Shown here one piece after another: positions 16,390 to 24,843 of a stretch of DNA of 64,000 nucleotides. The DNA is taken from NCBI GenBank assembly GCA_004321905.1, contig SCQF01000023.1, positions 62,001 to 126,000 of the forward strand, read 5' to 3'. The translations under genes were made by a program, and so were the position numbers. Position 1 is the first letter of the stretch. Every line of letters starts with the position of its first letter. This DNA comes from Verrucomicrobiota bacterium (GTDB taxonomy: Bacteria > Verrucomicrobiota > Kiritimatiellia > CAIQIC01). The notes under the pieces were generated by a model. It searched no databases and was not told where the DNA came from. It was given only the letters and a program-made list of their open reading frames with translations.

Positions 16390-19001
16390 CTTTTTTCGTC
16401 CTGATTTTTGATGTCTATGCTTTCACAGCGGTGTTTGCCGGCGCCGAGCGTGACGACATAACGTCCGCCGGTCTGGACGGCTTCTTTCGATTCTTTGCCG
16501 TCCACCAGACAGGATTTGCCCAGAGGAAGCTCAATACGCGCCTGCGTCCCCTGCGGCACGGTGACGGAAATTTCAAAGCGGTTTTTCTGCCGCTCCCAGC
16601 GCACCGGGATGTCGCCCGCCGGGCTCGGCACCACGCCTTCGGCCCATTCAAGCCCGCCGCACTTCGGCGCAACCTGAAATTCGGCGAAGCCGGGCTTGAG
16701 CGGTTTCACGCCCAATACTTCGGTGGACAGCAGAAAGGCCGGCACAGCGGAGGCGCTCTGGGCGACACTGCGATAGCGCGGAAGCCATGCCCATGTGCCG
16801 GAACGTAATGAAGTCATATAGGAGCGCTCCTCCCATAAAGTCGGGTTGGATTGAAGCAGAAGCATCCGTCTGAACCGTTCGCGCAGATATCCCGCAGCCA
16901 GATCATCACGCCCTGCATCGAAACAGGCCTGTGCCAGAAAATGGGTGAACGGCGCATCGCACTGCACCAGATCCGGAGCTGTCGCCGCCAGATTTTTCAG
17001 GATGATTTCGCTCCGTCCGTCTTTTCCCAGTCCGGCCAGCAGGGCCAGCGCATTGGCGTGTTCGGAGAACTGCTTCGTAACCGGCCTGCCGTTCACAAGC
17101 GCGTCGGCGTATAACCCGCGTCCAGGCACCCAGAAGAGTTCGTAAACCTTCGCCGCAATTCCGTCTGCCATCCGGCGGCAGTCTGCCTCGGCCTGACTGT
17201 TTCCGGCGGCGGATTCGGCATCGGCCAGGCCGCGCAACAGCAGGACAAAAAACAGGTTTTGCGGCGCGCCGGTGCCCCTGTTCCACAGACCCGGTGCCCA
17301 ATCGAGCCAGGAGACGCCGGGATATTTCTCAATCAGACCCCGGTCATTCAGCAGGCCACGAAGATAGCTCATATAGGCGCGGTAGGCCGGTAAAACCATG
17401 TCTTCGTCGTATTCCGCCGGCGTCGCGAACAGGCGGTATTTATCCAGCGCATACCACGTTTGCAGCGGATGAAAAAATGCGTGCTGCTCCTTGCACTCTC
17501 CCGGACCGAGCACATGCAGCAAAAACCGTTTTTTATCCGGATCGCGGGTTATCTGACGGCAGTAATACCGGGCCAGCGGCAGGTTGCCGCCGGTAATCCA
17601 GCAGGTCATCAGCGACCGATTGCCGCACTCGCCGGTCCAGGGGCCTTTTTCCCTGATCGCATTGTCCATGAACAGATCCTGCGTGGTTACGCGCACGGTG
17701 CGCTCGCTGGCAGCCCACAGTTCCGTCAGCACCGGATCCGAACAGGCAAACCGGCCGCGCAGCGGCAGCGGCGGATCGCGTTCGATCAGCCCGAACCGGT
17801 GGACTTTCAGCGGCCGGCTGAGGTTACGGAATGTCAATTGGACGTAGCGCACCTGCTCCCAGTGAAAGCTTTCCCAGGTCTGCCGCCCCTGCCGGAGCAT
17901 CACCCGGTCGGCTTTGTTCCCCGCTTTGGTTTCCCATGCCTTGTCACCACCGTAAAGCACAGTCGGAACCCTTCCGCCGATCAGTACCTGCGAGTAGCCG
18001 ATGTCCACCTGCGCACCGTCGTCGCCTTCCACATCCAGATAAAAATTGCCGTTGATCAGCCGCCCGAAGTCGAGCACCACTGTCGCGCAGCGTACCGACG
18101 GCGTCTGATCGTGCTCGCGGATAAATTGGTAGAATCCGGGCACTGTCGGCTGACATCCGCTGTCCACCACCGCCGGTCCGCGGGCCGGATCAAGGAAGCC
18201 TTCAGGCGCCGTGATCCTGGCCGTGCTTAACTCTTCCCACGGCTCGTAGGCCAGCCGGAGCGCCAAGTTGCCGTACGGATCTGACGGGCTCAACTCAACC
18301 GCTTCCGCAAGCCTGACGATTTTCTCCGGGGCGACAAAAGACCGTTTTACGGGCGGCACCGGATCGGATTCCAGTTCGTTCGCGTCCGGCTTCTTCCCCT
18401 TCATCACCGCCTTCCAGCCTTCGGCTTTGAATCCCGGCAGCCGCCAGCCGGACGGTTCTTCCCGCTGGTCGTATATTTCTACAGGGGAATGAGCCGTGGA
18501 ACGGAGATTGGTTTCCGCCCAAGCTTTGCCCGGGGCATTGAGCCACGTCTCATCCGAAACGACACCGGTTCCGCCGCCTTCCAGCCGGCACAGCAGACGG
18601 CTTTTCCCTTTTGAATCAAAAGTCTCGATGGTAAGCACGTTCGGACCGGGCTTAAGCCATTCTCCGACCTGATAGGTCCGATAAACCGGCGGGGCGCCCC
18701 GCCGCGAACCGTCGCCCGCAAACCGCCCGTTCAGATACACCCGGTAAAATTCTTCTCCGTAAATATGCAGCCGCGCAGCGGCGGAAACACTCTCCAGCGT
18801 AAACTCGCGCCGGAACAGCTGGTAAGGATTTTTATCGTTTCCGCTCACCCATTGCGCGCCGCCCCAGTCGCACGCAGCATTTTCCACCGTAGGCGCACCG
18901 GCGACGGCGGCAGTCAGCCCTGAATCGCCGGTTTGCGCAATGGACTGCAAACCGCCCGCGGCAAAAACAAACAGTAGAACCGGCAGAAACTTTGTCTTCA
19001 T
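16386..19001 (-). CDS. GH78-like alpha-L-rhamnosidase, secreted
   Basis: An 871-residue exported glycosidase-like protein. After the signal peptide come a jelly-roll domain (FRREFTLESVSAAARLHIYG..YLNGRFAG), then a Bac_rhamnosid (alpha/alpha)6 barrel with QDLFMDNAIREKGPWTGECG as the acidic active-site stretch, and a C-terminal beta domain. GH78 enzymes remove terminal L-rhamnose from pectic and other plant polymers. The adjacent beta-helix enzyme suggests joint attack on a pectin-like substrate, which is an inference from context. Confidence 0.82.
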   Translation of the reverse strand: MKTKFLPVLLFVFAAGGLQSIAQTGDSGLTAAVAGAPTVENAACDWGGAQWVSGNDKNPYQLFRREFTLESVSAAARLHIYGEEFYRVYLNGRFAGDGSRRGAPPVYRTYQVGEWLKPGPNVLTIETFDSKGKSRLLCRLEGGGTGVVSDETWLNAPGKAWAETNLRSTAHSPVEIYDQREEPSGWRLPGFKAEGWKAVMKGKKPDANELESDPVPPVKRSFVAPEKIVRLAEAVELSPSDPYGNLALRLAYEPWEELSTARITAPEGFLDPARGPAVVDSGCQPTVPGFYQFIREHDQTPSVRCATVVLDFGRLINGNFYLDVEGDDGAQVDIGYSQVLIGGRVPTVLYGGDKAWETKAGNKADRVMLRQGRQTWESFHWEQVRYVQLTFRNLSRPLKVHRFGLIERDPPLPLRGRFACSDPVLTELWAASERTVRVTTQDLFMDNAIREKGPWTGECGNRSLMTCWITGGNLPLARYYCRQITRDPDKKRFLLHVLGPGECKEQHAFFHPLQTWYALDKYRLFATPAEYDEDMVLPAYRAYMSYLRGLLNDRGLIEKYPGVSWLDWAPGLWNRGTGAPQNLFFVLLLRGLADAESAAGNSQAEADCRRMADGIAAKVYELFWVPGRGLYADALVNGRPVTKQFSEHANALALLAGLGKDGRSEIILKNLAATAPDLVQCDAPFTHFLAQACFDAGRDDLAAGYLRERFRRMLLLQSNPTLWEERSYMTSLRSGTWAWLPRYRSVAQSASAVPAFLLSTEVLGVKPLKPGFAEFQVAPKCGGLEWAEGVVPSPAGDIPVRWERQKNRFEISVTVPQGTQARIELPLGKSCLVDGKESKEAVQTGGRYVVTLGAGKHRCESIDIKNQDEKR

Positions 19002-19033
19002 TTTGACCTTTCTTTTTTCTGATGACTGCGTCT

Positions 19034-19216
19034 CTATGTGCGCAGCAGCGCCTGCTCCGGCAGCGTGTTCAGGGCCGCCACATCATCAACATTGATACCC
19101 AGCGGGTCGTCCGTCCGGAACGGCGCGGAAGCCGCTGTGCCGGCGGCCGGTATGGTACTCGCCAGAACAAGCAGCCAAGCAGGAAGAAATATAATAGAGT
19201 GGAAATTCATTTTCAT
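19034..19216 (-). pseudogene. Truncated duplicate of the beta-helix enzyme's 5' end
   Basis: Sixty codons (MKMNFHS.. to ALLRT, then TAG) that match the signal peptide and first domain start of the 13999-16389 protein, including FRTDDPLGINVDDVAALN. Over 113 bp (19038-19150 against 16214-16326) the DNA differs at only five positions, all transitions. The frame stops exactly where the full gene continues with GFIDVTK. It has a ribosome site (AGGAAC) and could be translated, but it is the stump of a second copy. Confidence 0.85.
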
Positions 19217-19500
19217 GCGTGTTTGTTCCTTCACTAAATTAAGAAAGTGTTTGGGCGCGGCCATCGCTGACGCACTGTTTTCCGTCCGCTTTATACCCCA
19301 AAAAAACATGGCTGCATTTTCATCTGGCGCGGCAGCAAGTCAAGCGTGGAGCTTGCGTAGCTTCAGGAGCGGGAGCAAGCGTCCGGCGTTGGCTAAACAC
19401 GGGATGGCAAGATACCTGGCAAATCAATCGCAAACGGGTTCAGGATCAGGCTGGTCGTAGTCCGGGAAAACCTGCTCTCATCTGCGGGGGGAGTTTTGCA

Positions 19501-20097
19501 TCAGCCCGCCAGTGCGGCACGAACCACGTCTTCGACGGTGGCGCTCGGTTTCAGTCCGGGCAAGACTTCACGGACGCGTTTCTGGGCGTCAGCTTGTTTA
19601 TAGCCGAGCGAAATCAGCGCGAGAATGGCATCGCGGGTGCGCAGGTCGGTGGGGCCTGTTTCCGGCGCGCCAGCCACAGCTTCGAGCGCATCGCCTTCGC
19701 TCAATTTATGGCGCAGCTCAACAACGATCCGATCGGCGGTTTTCTTACCGATACCGGAAATTGAACTCAAACGCTTCACGTCGCCTTCAACCACGGCCAG
19801 CTTGAGGTCACGCACGCTCAAGCCGCTCAGCGCACTGAGCGCGGTTTTTGGACCAATACCACTGATACCACGCAGCATTTCGAACAGACTCCGCTCGGCT
19901 TCGGTGATGAAGCCGTAGAGGTGATGCGCGTCTTCGCGCAGGTGGTCATGAATCAAAACACGACACGGCGCGTTTTCGTCGGGCAAGCGGTCGAAGCTGC
20001 TCAACGGAATAAAGACCTCGTAACCGACGCCATGGACATCGAGCACGATGCGCGTCGGCGCTTTCTCCACCAAAGTGCCTTCGAGAAAAGTAATCAT
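19501..20097 (-). CDS. ruvA: Holliday junction DNA-binding protein RuvA
   Basis: A 198-residue subunit that binds four-way junctions and loads RuvB. The N-terminal OB fold begins MITFLEGTLVEKAPTRIVLD. The helix-hairpin-helix motifs LRGISGIGPKTALSALSGLS and LSSISGIGKKTADRIVVEL are clear, and the C-terminal domain III (DAILALISLGYKQADAQK) contacts RuvB. The start at 20097 lies 3 bp from a seven-unit heptamer repeat. The frame stays open through that repeat, so an upstream start cannot be excluded. Confidence 0.96.
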   Translation of the reverse strand: MITFLEGTLVEKAPTRIVLDVHGVGYEVFIPLSSFDRLPDENAPCRVLIHDHLREDAHHLYGFITEAERSLFEMLRGISGIGPKTALSALSGLSVRDLKLAVVEGDVKRLSSISGIGKKTADRIVVELRHKLSEGDALEAVAGAPETGPTDLRTRDAILALISLGYKQADAQKRVREVLPGLKPSATVEDVVRAALAG

Positions 20098-20100
20098 AGG

Positions 20101-20149
20101 TGAAACCTGAAATTTGAAACCTGAACCCTGAAACCTGAAACTTGAAAGC
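20101..20149. repeat. Seven tandem 7-bp repeats (TGAAACC) before ruvA
   Basis: Seven consecutive heptamers: TGAAACC, TGAAATT, TGAAACC, TGAACCC, TGAAACC, TGAAACT, TGAAAGC. They fill the space between ruvA and the lipoprotein gene, where the ruvA ribosome site should be. Confidence 0.9.
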
Positions 20150-20155
20150 GGAAGC

Positions 20156-20551
20156 TCATTTTGCGATTGGCTCCAGAAGATGACCACGAGCGGCGACACC
20201 TTGCACGATTTTAACATGGGCGGATTGCGGCAAGATTTCGGTCAGACAGGTGCGCCCCACCATGACGCCGGGCTGCTGCTCGATCGCATTGCCGGTGACA
20301 GGATCGGTTACGACGTGTGGCGCATCGCGCGCGAGGAATTCGTCGCCGATTTTCAGGCCGACGTTTTCGCCGCCGTTGATCACCCAACTCGCATGCTTTT
20401 CAAAATCCACGACGGCAACAACGGGCGGAATTTCCCGGTCGAGGCGATAAGGATAAAGCAGCGTGCCGTTGGCGGCGTGCCGGGGCGTCTGGCAGCCCGC
20501 CAGCATAGCCACCGCCAAGGTCATCAATAACCACCGCCCAAAATGCGTCAT
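20156..20551 (-). CDS. Small lipoprotein of unknown function
   Basis: A 131-residue protein starting [21 protein letters not shown], with a clear lipobox (LAGC), so it is membrane anchored after lipidation. The mature part has [29 protein letters not shown], a beta-rich region reminiscent of FlgT-like or FecR-type small domains, but I do not recognise it firmly. It lies 58 bp upstream of ruvA in the same direction and may be cotranscribed. Confidence 0.7.
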   Translation of the reverse strand: MTHFGRWLLMTLAVAMLAGCQTPRHAANGTLLYPYRLDREIPPVVAVVDFEKHASWVINGGENVGLKIGDEFLARDAPHVVTDPVTGNAIEQQPGVMVGRTCLTEILPQSAHVKIVQGVAARGHLLEPIAK

Positions 20552-20737
20552 GGGCGGATGGTAAAGCGCCCCGGCGCGCGGGTCAATCGCGCAGCGAGCC
20601 GGCGAATTACACCGACTACAATTCTGAAAAATATTTTTCAATATCACACAATTTCGTCATAATTTTTTACCAGATCACTGACGCCGTAACAGTTCAGTCT
20701 GTTGTAAAACAAGTAGTTACGCCTAAAGGCTTGTCTG

Positions 20738-20753
20738 TGGCACGATTGCTGCT
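20738..20753 (+). promoter_or_regulatory. Sigma-54 (RpoN)-type promoter of glnN
   Basis: TGGCACG-ATTG-CTGCT fits the consensus TGGCACG-N4-TTGCW with one mismatch and the required GG-to-GC spacing. The predicted start is near 20764, leaving about 105 nt of leader. An inverted repeat AACAG-TTCAGT-CTGTT at 20688-20703 could be an activator site. Nitrogen control of glutamine synthetase by NtrC-like activators is well established in other bacteria. Confidence 0.7.
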
Positions 20754-20868
20754 AAGTTTCAGCCTCGTTGCCCCGGAAGTGGGGGCATGTTTTATCGCCG
20801 ACGTGATCTTGCGACGGCGAGGCAAAGTAAAAAACAAACGGTTGGTTAACGAAAAAGGAGCGAGACCC

Positions 20869-22992
20869 ATGAGCTGCTGCTGCGAATCAGAAAATCAGAA
20901 ATCTCTGCCCGAATTATTCGGATCGGATGTGTTCAACGATGCCGTACAACGTGCGCGGCTGCCGAAGAACATCTATAAGAAATTGCGCGCGACGATTGAT
21001 GATGGCAAGGAACTTGATCCCGCCATTGCCGACGTGGTCGCCAATGCAATGAAGGACTGGGCGCTGGAGAAAGGCGCCACGCACTACTGTCACTGGTTCC
21101 AGCCGATGACCGGGATCACGGCCGAGAAGCATGACTCGTTCATCTCCCCGACCGGCGACGGCCAAGTCATGCTGGAGTTTAGCGGCAAAGACCTGACGCA
21201 GGGCGAACCGGACGCATCGAGTTTCCCCTCGGGCGGCATCCGCGCGACGTTTGAAGCCCGCGGCTATACGATCTGGGATTGCACCTCGCCGGTCTTCATC
21301 AAGACCGACGGCACCAACACCACCCTCTTCATCCCCACCTCCTTCGCCTCCTATACCGGCGAAGCGCTTGACAAGAAGACCCCGCTGTTACGCTCAATGC
21401 AGGCGCTGAACAAGCAGGCCGTCCGCGTGCTGCGTGCCTTGGGCAACACCACCAGCAAACGCGTCACCGCCACACTCGGCGGCGAACAGGAATACTTCTT
21501 GGTGGAACGGGAACTCGCCGAAAAACGTTCCGACCTCGTTTATACCGGACGCACGCTGTTCGGCGCACCGCCGCCCAAGGGCCAGGAACTGGAAGACCAG
21601 TATTTTGGCGCCATTCATGAACGCGTCGCCTCGTTCATGGCCGACCTCAACGAAGCGCTGTGGAAACTCGGCGTCAACGCCAAGACCCAGCACAACGAAG
21701 TTGCGCCGGCCCAGCACGAAATCGCCCCGGTCTATGCCACGGTCAATATCGGCGTGGATCACAACCAGCTCACGATGGAACTGATGCAGCGCATCGCGCG
21801 CAAGCACGACTTCGCCTGCCTGCTGCACGAAAAACCCTTCGCGGGCGTCAATGGTTCCGGCAAACACAACAATTGGGCGATCGGCACCGATGACGGCGTC
21901 AACCTGCTCAACCCGGGCAATAACCCGCACGACAACATGCAGTTCCTGGTCTTCCTGTTCGCGGTCATCCGGGCCGTGCACAAATATTCCAGCCTGTTGC
22001 GCGCGACCGTCGCAACGCCGGGCAACGACCACCGCCTCGGCGCCAACGAAGCGCCGCCGGCAATTGTCTCGATCTTCCTTGGCGATCAGCTGACGGACAT
22101 CTATCAGCAGATCAAGAAAGGCGGCGCGAGCAGTTCCAAGCAGGGCGGCCACTTGCAATTGGGCGTCACCACGCTACCGGCGATTCCGAAGGACACCACT
22201 GACCGCAACCGGACCTCGCCGTTCGCCTTCACGGGTAACAAGTTCGAGTTCCGCATGGCCGGTTCCTCGCAATCGCTCTCGGGCCCGAATTTCGTGCTCA
22301 ACACGATCGTCGCCGAAACGCTGGCAGAAATCGCCGACAAGCTCGAAGGGGCCAAGAACCTCAACGAGGCCGTACAGAATCTGCTCCAGAAGTACGCCAA
22401 GGAGCATGAGGCGATCATTTATAACGGCGACAACTATACCGAGGAATGGGTCAAGGAAGCCGCCAAGCGCGGATTGCCGAATATCCGCAACTGCGTGGAC
22501 GGCATCCACGCCATGGTCGCGGCGGAGAACGCCAAAGTGCTGATCAAACACGGCGTACTCCCGGAGAAGGAAGTCCACGCCCGGCACGAAATCCTGCTGG
22601 AGAACTACGTCAAGGTCATCAACATCGAGGCCAAGACCGCCTTGCAGATGGCCCGCCGCCAGATTTTCCCGCATGTGATCAAGTTCGCCGGCGATATCGC
22701 TTCCAGCATCAACGCCGTCAAGGCCGCTGGTGTCACGCCGACCGCGCAGAGCAAGTTGCTCAAGCAGGTCAACACGGGCATCGCCGAGATGAGCGACGCG
22801 ATCGACAAGCTCGCCGCCGCGACCGACAAGGCCGCTGACGCCGGTCACGCCGATAAGAAGGCCGCGGCCTACCGCGATCTCGTCGTTCCGGCAATGGCCG
22901 AGCTACGCAAGATCGTGGACGGCCTCGAAGTGATCGTGGGTGCCTGCCACTGGCCGCTCCCGACCTACGCGGATATGCTGTTCAGCCGCTAA
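20869..22992 (+). CDS. glnN: Glutamine synthetase type III
   Basis: A 707-residue enzyme making glutamine from glutamate and ammonia with ATP. Type III enzymes are about 700 residues and lack the adenylylation loop of type I. Signatures include [54 protein letters not shown] and [15 protein letters not shown]. The ATG at 20869 follows AAAAAGGAG; the frame runs open to 20731 but without a ribosome site. It stands alone between a sigma-54-like promoter and a strong terminator, so it is probably nitrogen regulated. Confidence 0.97.
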   Translation: MSCCCESENQKSLPELFGSDVFNDAVQRARLPKNIYKKLRATIDDGKELDPAIADVVANAMKDWALEKGATHYCHWFQPMTGITAEKHDSFISPTGDGQVMLEFSGKDLTQGEPDASSFPSGGIRATFEARGYTIWDCTSPVFIKTDGTNTTLFIPTSFASYTGEALDKKTPLLRSMQALNKQAVRVLRALGNTTSKRVTATLGGEQEYFLVERELAEKRSDLVYTGRTLFGAPPPKGQELEDQYFGAIHERVASFMADLNEALWKLGVNAKTQHNEVAPAQHEIAPVYATVNIGVDHNQLTMELMQRIARKHDFACLLHEKPFAGVNGSGKHNNWAIGTDDGVNLLNPGNNPHDNMQFLVFLFAVIRAVHKYSSLLRATVATPGNDHRLGANEAPPAIVSIFLGDQLTDIYQQIKKGGASSSKQGGHLQLGVTTLPAIPKDTTDRNRTSPFAFTGNKFEFRMAGSSQSLSGPNFVLNTIVAETLAEIADKLEGAKNLNEAVQNLLQKYAKEHEAIIYNGDNYTEEWVKEAAKRGLPNIRNCVDGIHAMVAAENAKVLIKHGVLPEKEVHARHEILLENYVKVINIEAKTALQMARRQIFPHVIKFAGDIASSINAVKAAGVTPTAQSKLLKQVNTGIAEMSDAIDKLAAATDKAADAGHADKKAAAYRDLVVPAMAELRKIVDGLEVIVGACHWPLPTYADMLFSR

Positions 22993-23015
22993 GCGCCCGG
23001 TTCAATCCAAACGGC

Positions 23016-23054
23016 AAGAACCCCGACCTTTTTACTGGTCGGGGTTCTTTTTTT
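23016..23054 (+). terminator. Intrinsic terminator after glnN
   Basis: AAGAACCCCGACC, an 8-nt loop, GGTCGGGGTTCTT and a T run. Its T tract runs straight into a 17-bp palindrome (23052-23068). Confidence 0.93.
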
Positions 23055-23068
23055 CCAAAACTTGGAAG
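23052..23068. repeat. Single palindrome TTTCCAAAACTTGGAAG
   Basis: Family member joined to the glnN terminator. No partner lies 32 bp away. A much degenerated copy may lie at 23348-23363. Confidence 0.8.
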
Positions 23069-23160
23069 GTAGCCGCGCCACCGGGGTGTGTTGGAGTACT
23101 GGAAATGATGGAGTATGGAGTGCCAGGTCCGTGACCTCGTCACCAGCAAAAGCTCAGCCC

Positions 23161-23244
23161 CTTCTTGTGGGCGGGAGCTCCAGCTCCCGCGCAACACAAC
23201 ATAGGGCGATCAACGCGGGAGCTGGAGCTCCCGCCCACAAGAAG
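23161..23244. repeat. REP-like perfect inverted repeat, 31-bp arms
   Basis: Arms 23161-23191 and 23214-23244 are perfect complements, each holding CTTGTGGGCGGGAGCTCCAG and then CTCCCGCG. Each arm is itself near-palindromic, and the head is GTGG. A close relative is inside thiDE (54883-54962). The gene-free interval 23069-23373 otherwise shows no coding signal. Confidence 0.93.
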
Positions 23245-23373
23245 CCACAAACGGGAGCGTTCGTAGTGTCCATCAATACGTTCTCCGGCGCAGCACTCCA
23301 AAACCCCGTATTGCTACGCTGTCCGAGTCCCTAGTCTTGGCGCATTACCCAGACTTTGGAAAATCGAAGATTT

Positions 23374-24843
23374 TTAGTCGTGCGGCTTGTCATTGAGTTG
23401 TTGCGCCGCGCCTTTGGCGGTACGAAAAAGCAGCGTGCCTAGCACAAACAGCATTAGCGCGATGGCCGCGCCGAATACCCACGGACTATTCAGCCAGCCC
23501 AACGGCCCGCCCGCCGGTCGGAACGTTTTGTTCTCCACCGGCGTGCCGAGTTTCCATTCGACGGGTTTCAGTTCGCGTCGCGCCAGCGCTAAGACGCTCG
23601 TCACGTCATAGTTCGGCGCGGTGAGTTGCTCATTGCCACACAGGAGGCGATAGCTTCGCCCCGGCTCGGCAAGCCACAGCGCCCGATAGATCGGGCCGGA
23701 GCCGGTGATAGCACGAATGGTGAGCGGCGGATTATCGCCATCGTGCAGCACCAGCCGAATGCGTTCGGCGCGCCGCTCACCGAAATTGATTTCGAGTTCG
23801 CGCTTGGCAAAACCGGGCAGCTCGATCCGGAGAAACCGTCCGGAAGCAAAAGCGCTCCACGCCTCAACGCCATGACGAATGGTCGGTACTTGCAGCGTAA
23901 CCGGGCGATTGAAATTGTTTTCGGTCATCTCCAAGGTCAGTCGGTTCAACGGCAGGCGACCCGTCTGGATGGTGACGAGCGTCGCGCGTCCCTTGTCATC
24001 GCGCTCCACCTTGAAATCCGTCAGCGGCCATGCGCGGCGCGCTTCCTCCGCGACGCCATCCACGATTTGGTTGCGCCAAAAGTTGACGCGATCCACGCGG
24101 AAAGTTTGGCGGCGCACGTCCTGCGTCCGCTGCTCCAGATTGCCCCCACCCCCGCCGGTCTGCTTCATCAATCGCGCCCACGGTTGCGCCTGCTCCTCGG
24201 TGACGTTGCTGATGGTCAGGCGGAAGCGGCGCAAGGTGTTGGCGGGCAACTTGACTGCGAGCTGCCGCAAATCCATGTAGCGGGTGTAGTCGAACAGTGG
24301 CGCCGCCGCGACGAGCGTGGTCCAAACGCCAGCTTCGTTGCAGCCTTCGACTTTGACGTTGTGCTGAAAGTCCTTGAGTGGCGTGGCCAGCGTGAAGCCA
24401 TCGGCGACCGCGTTGGTGGCCGTCAGTTCAAATTCGGCTTCGATACAGTTATCCGGCAATTCCCGAAGCGCGATAAGCTTCGAAGCCACCGTGCATTGAT
24501 TGGTGTGTTGACGCACCGCAGCCATTTTTTCCACCGCACGCGGGATTTCGGTGCTGGCATCGCTCAGCAGCCGCACGTCGCGGAAGTCGTCCGCCGCAGC
24601 CGTGAAAACATCGGCGTCGAACGGCACGGCGACCACGGTGGTCTGTGCCACCGGCGCGCCTTCGACCGGGCGCGACCAATGGAAGTTGTCTGGCGTCAGG
24701 GTGGCGAACGCGACTGTCGGTGCCAGCAACGTCAACAATAGTCCGCCATGTAGGGGCGCAGACTTGCTGCGTCCGCTTTGTATTACCGGCACACACCTCG
24801 GGCGCAACAAGTCCGCGCCCCTACGGAAAAGATTTCTCTTCAT
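23374..24843 (-). CDS. DUF3999 family membrane-anchored protein
   Basis: A 489-residue protein matching the DUF3999 pattern: a large periplasmic beta-rich domain (YTRYMDLRQLAVKLPANTLRRF, WRNQIVDG) and one C-terminal transmembrane helix (WVFGAAIALMLFVLGTLLF). It overlaps the stop of the DUF2339 gene by ATGA, a pairing common for these two families; the function of the pair is not known. The start at 24843 has GGGAGAC upstream. Residues about 7-34 are encoded by an inserted REP-like element that pushes the hydrophobic signal (LLLTLLAPTVAFA) far from the N-terminus. Confidence 0.82.
   Translation of the reverse strand: MKRNLFRRGADLLRPRCVPVIQSGRSKSAPLHGGLLLTLLAPTVAFATLTPDNFHWSRPVEGAPVAQTTVVAVPFDADVFTAAADDFRDVRLLSDASTEIPRAVEKMAAVRQHTNQCTVASKLIALRELPDNCIEAEFELTATNAVADGFTLATPLKDFQHNVKVEGCNEAGVWTTLVAAAPLFDYTRYMDLRQLAVKLPANTLRRFRLTISNVTEEQAQPWARLMKQTGGGGGNLEQRTQDVRRQTFRVDRVNFWRNQIVDGVAEEARRAWPLTDFKVERDDKGRATLVTIQTGRLPLNRLTLEMTENNFNRPVTLQVPTIRHGVEAWSAFASGRFLRIELPGFAKRELEINFGERRAERIRLVLHDGDNPPLTIRAITGSGPIYRALWLAEPGRSYRLLCGNEQLTAPNYDVTSVLALARRELKPVEWKLGTPVENKTFRPAGGPLGWLNSPWVFGAAIALMLFVLGTLLFRTAKGAAQQLNDKPHD
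24750..24824. repeat. GTAG-headed REP doublet inside the DUF3999 signal sequence
   Basis: GTAGGGGCGCAGACTTGCTG at the left and CAACAAGTCCGCGCCCCTAC at the right, a 75-bp inverted doublet bounded by GTAG and CTAC. It is read in frame as RRGADLLRPRC..SGRSKSAPLHG in the DUF3999 protein. Confidence 0.88.
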
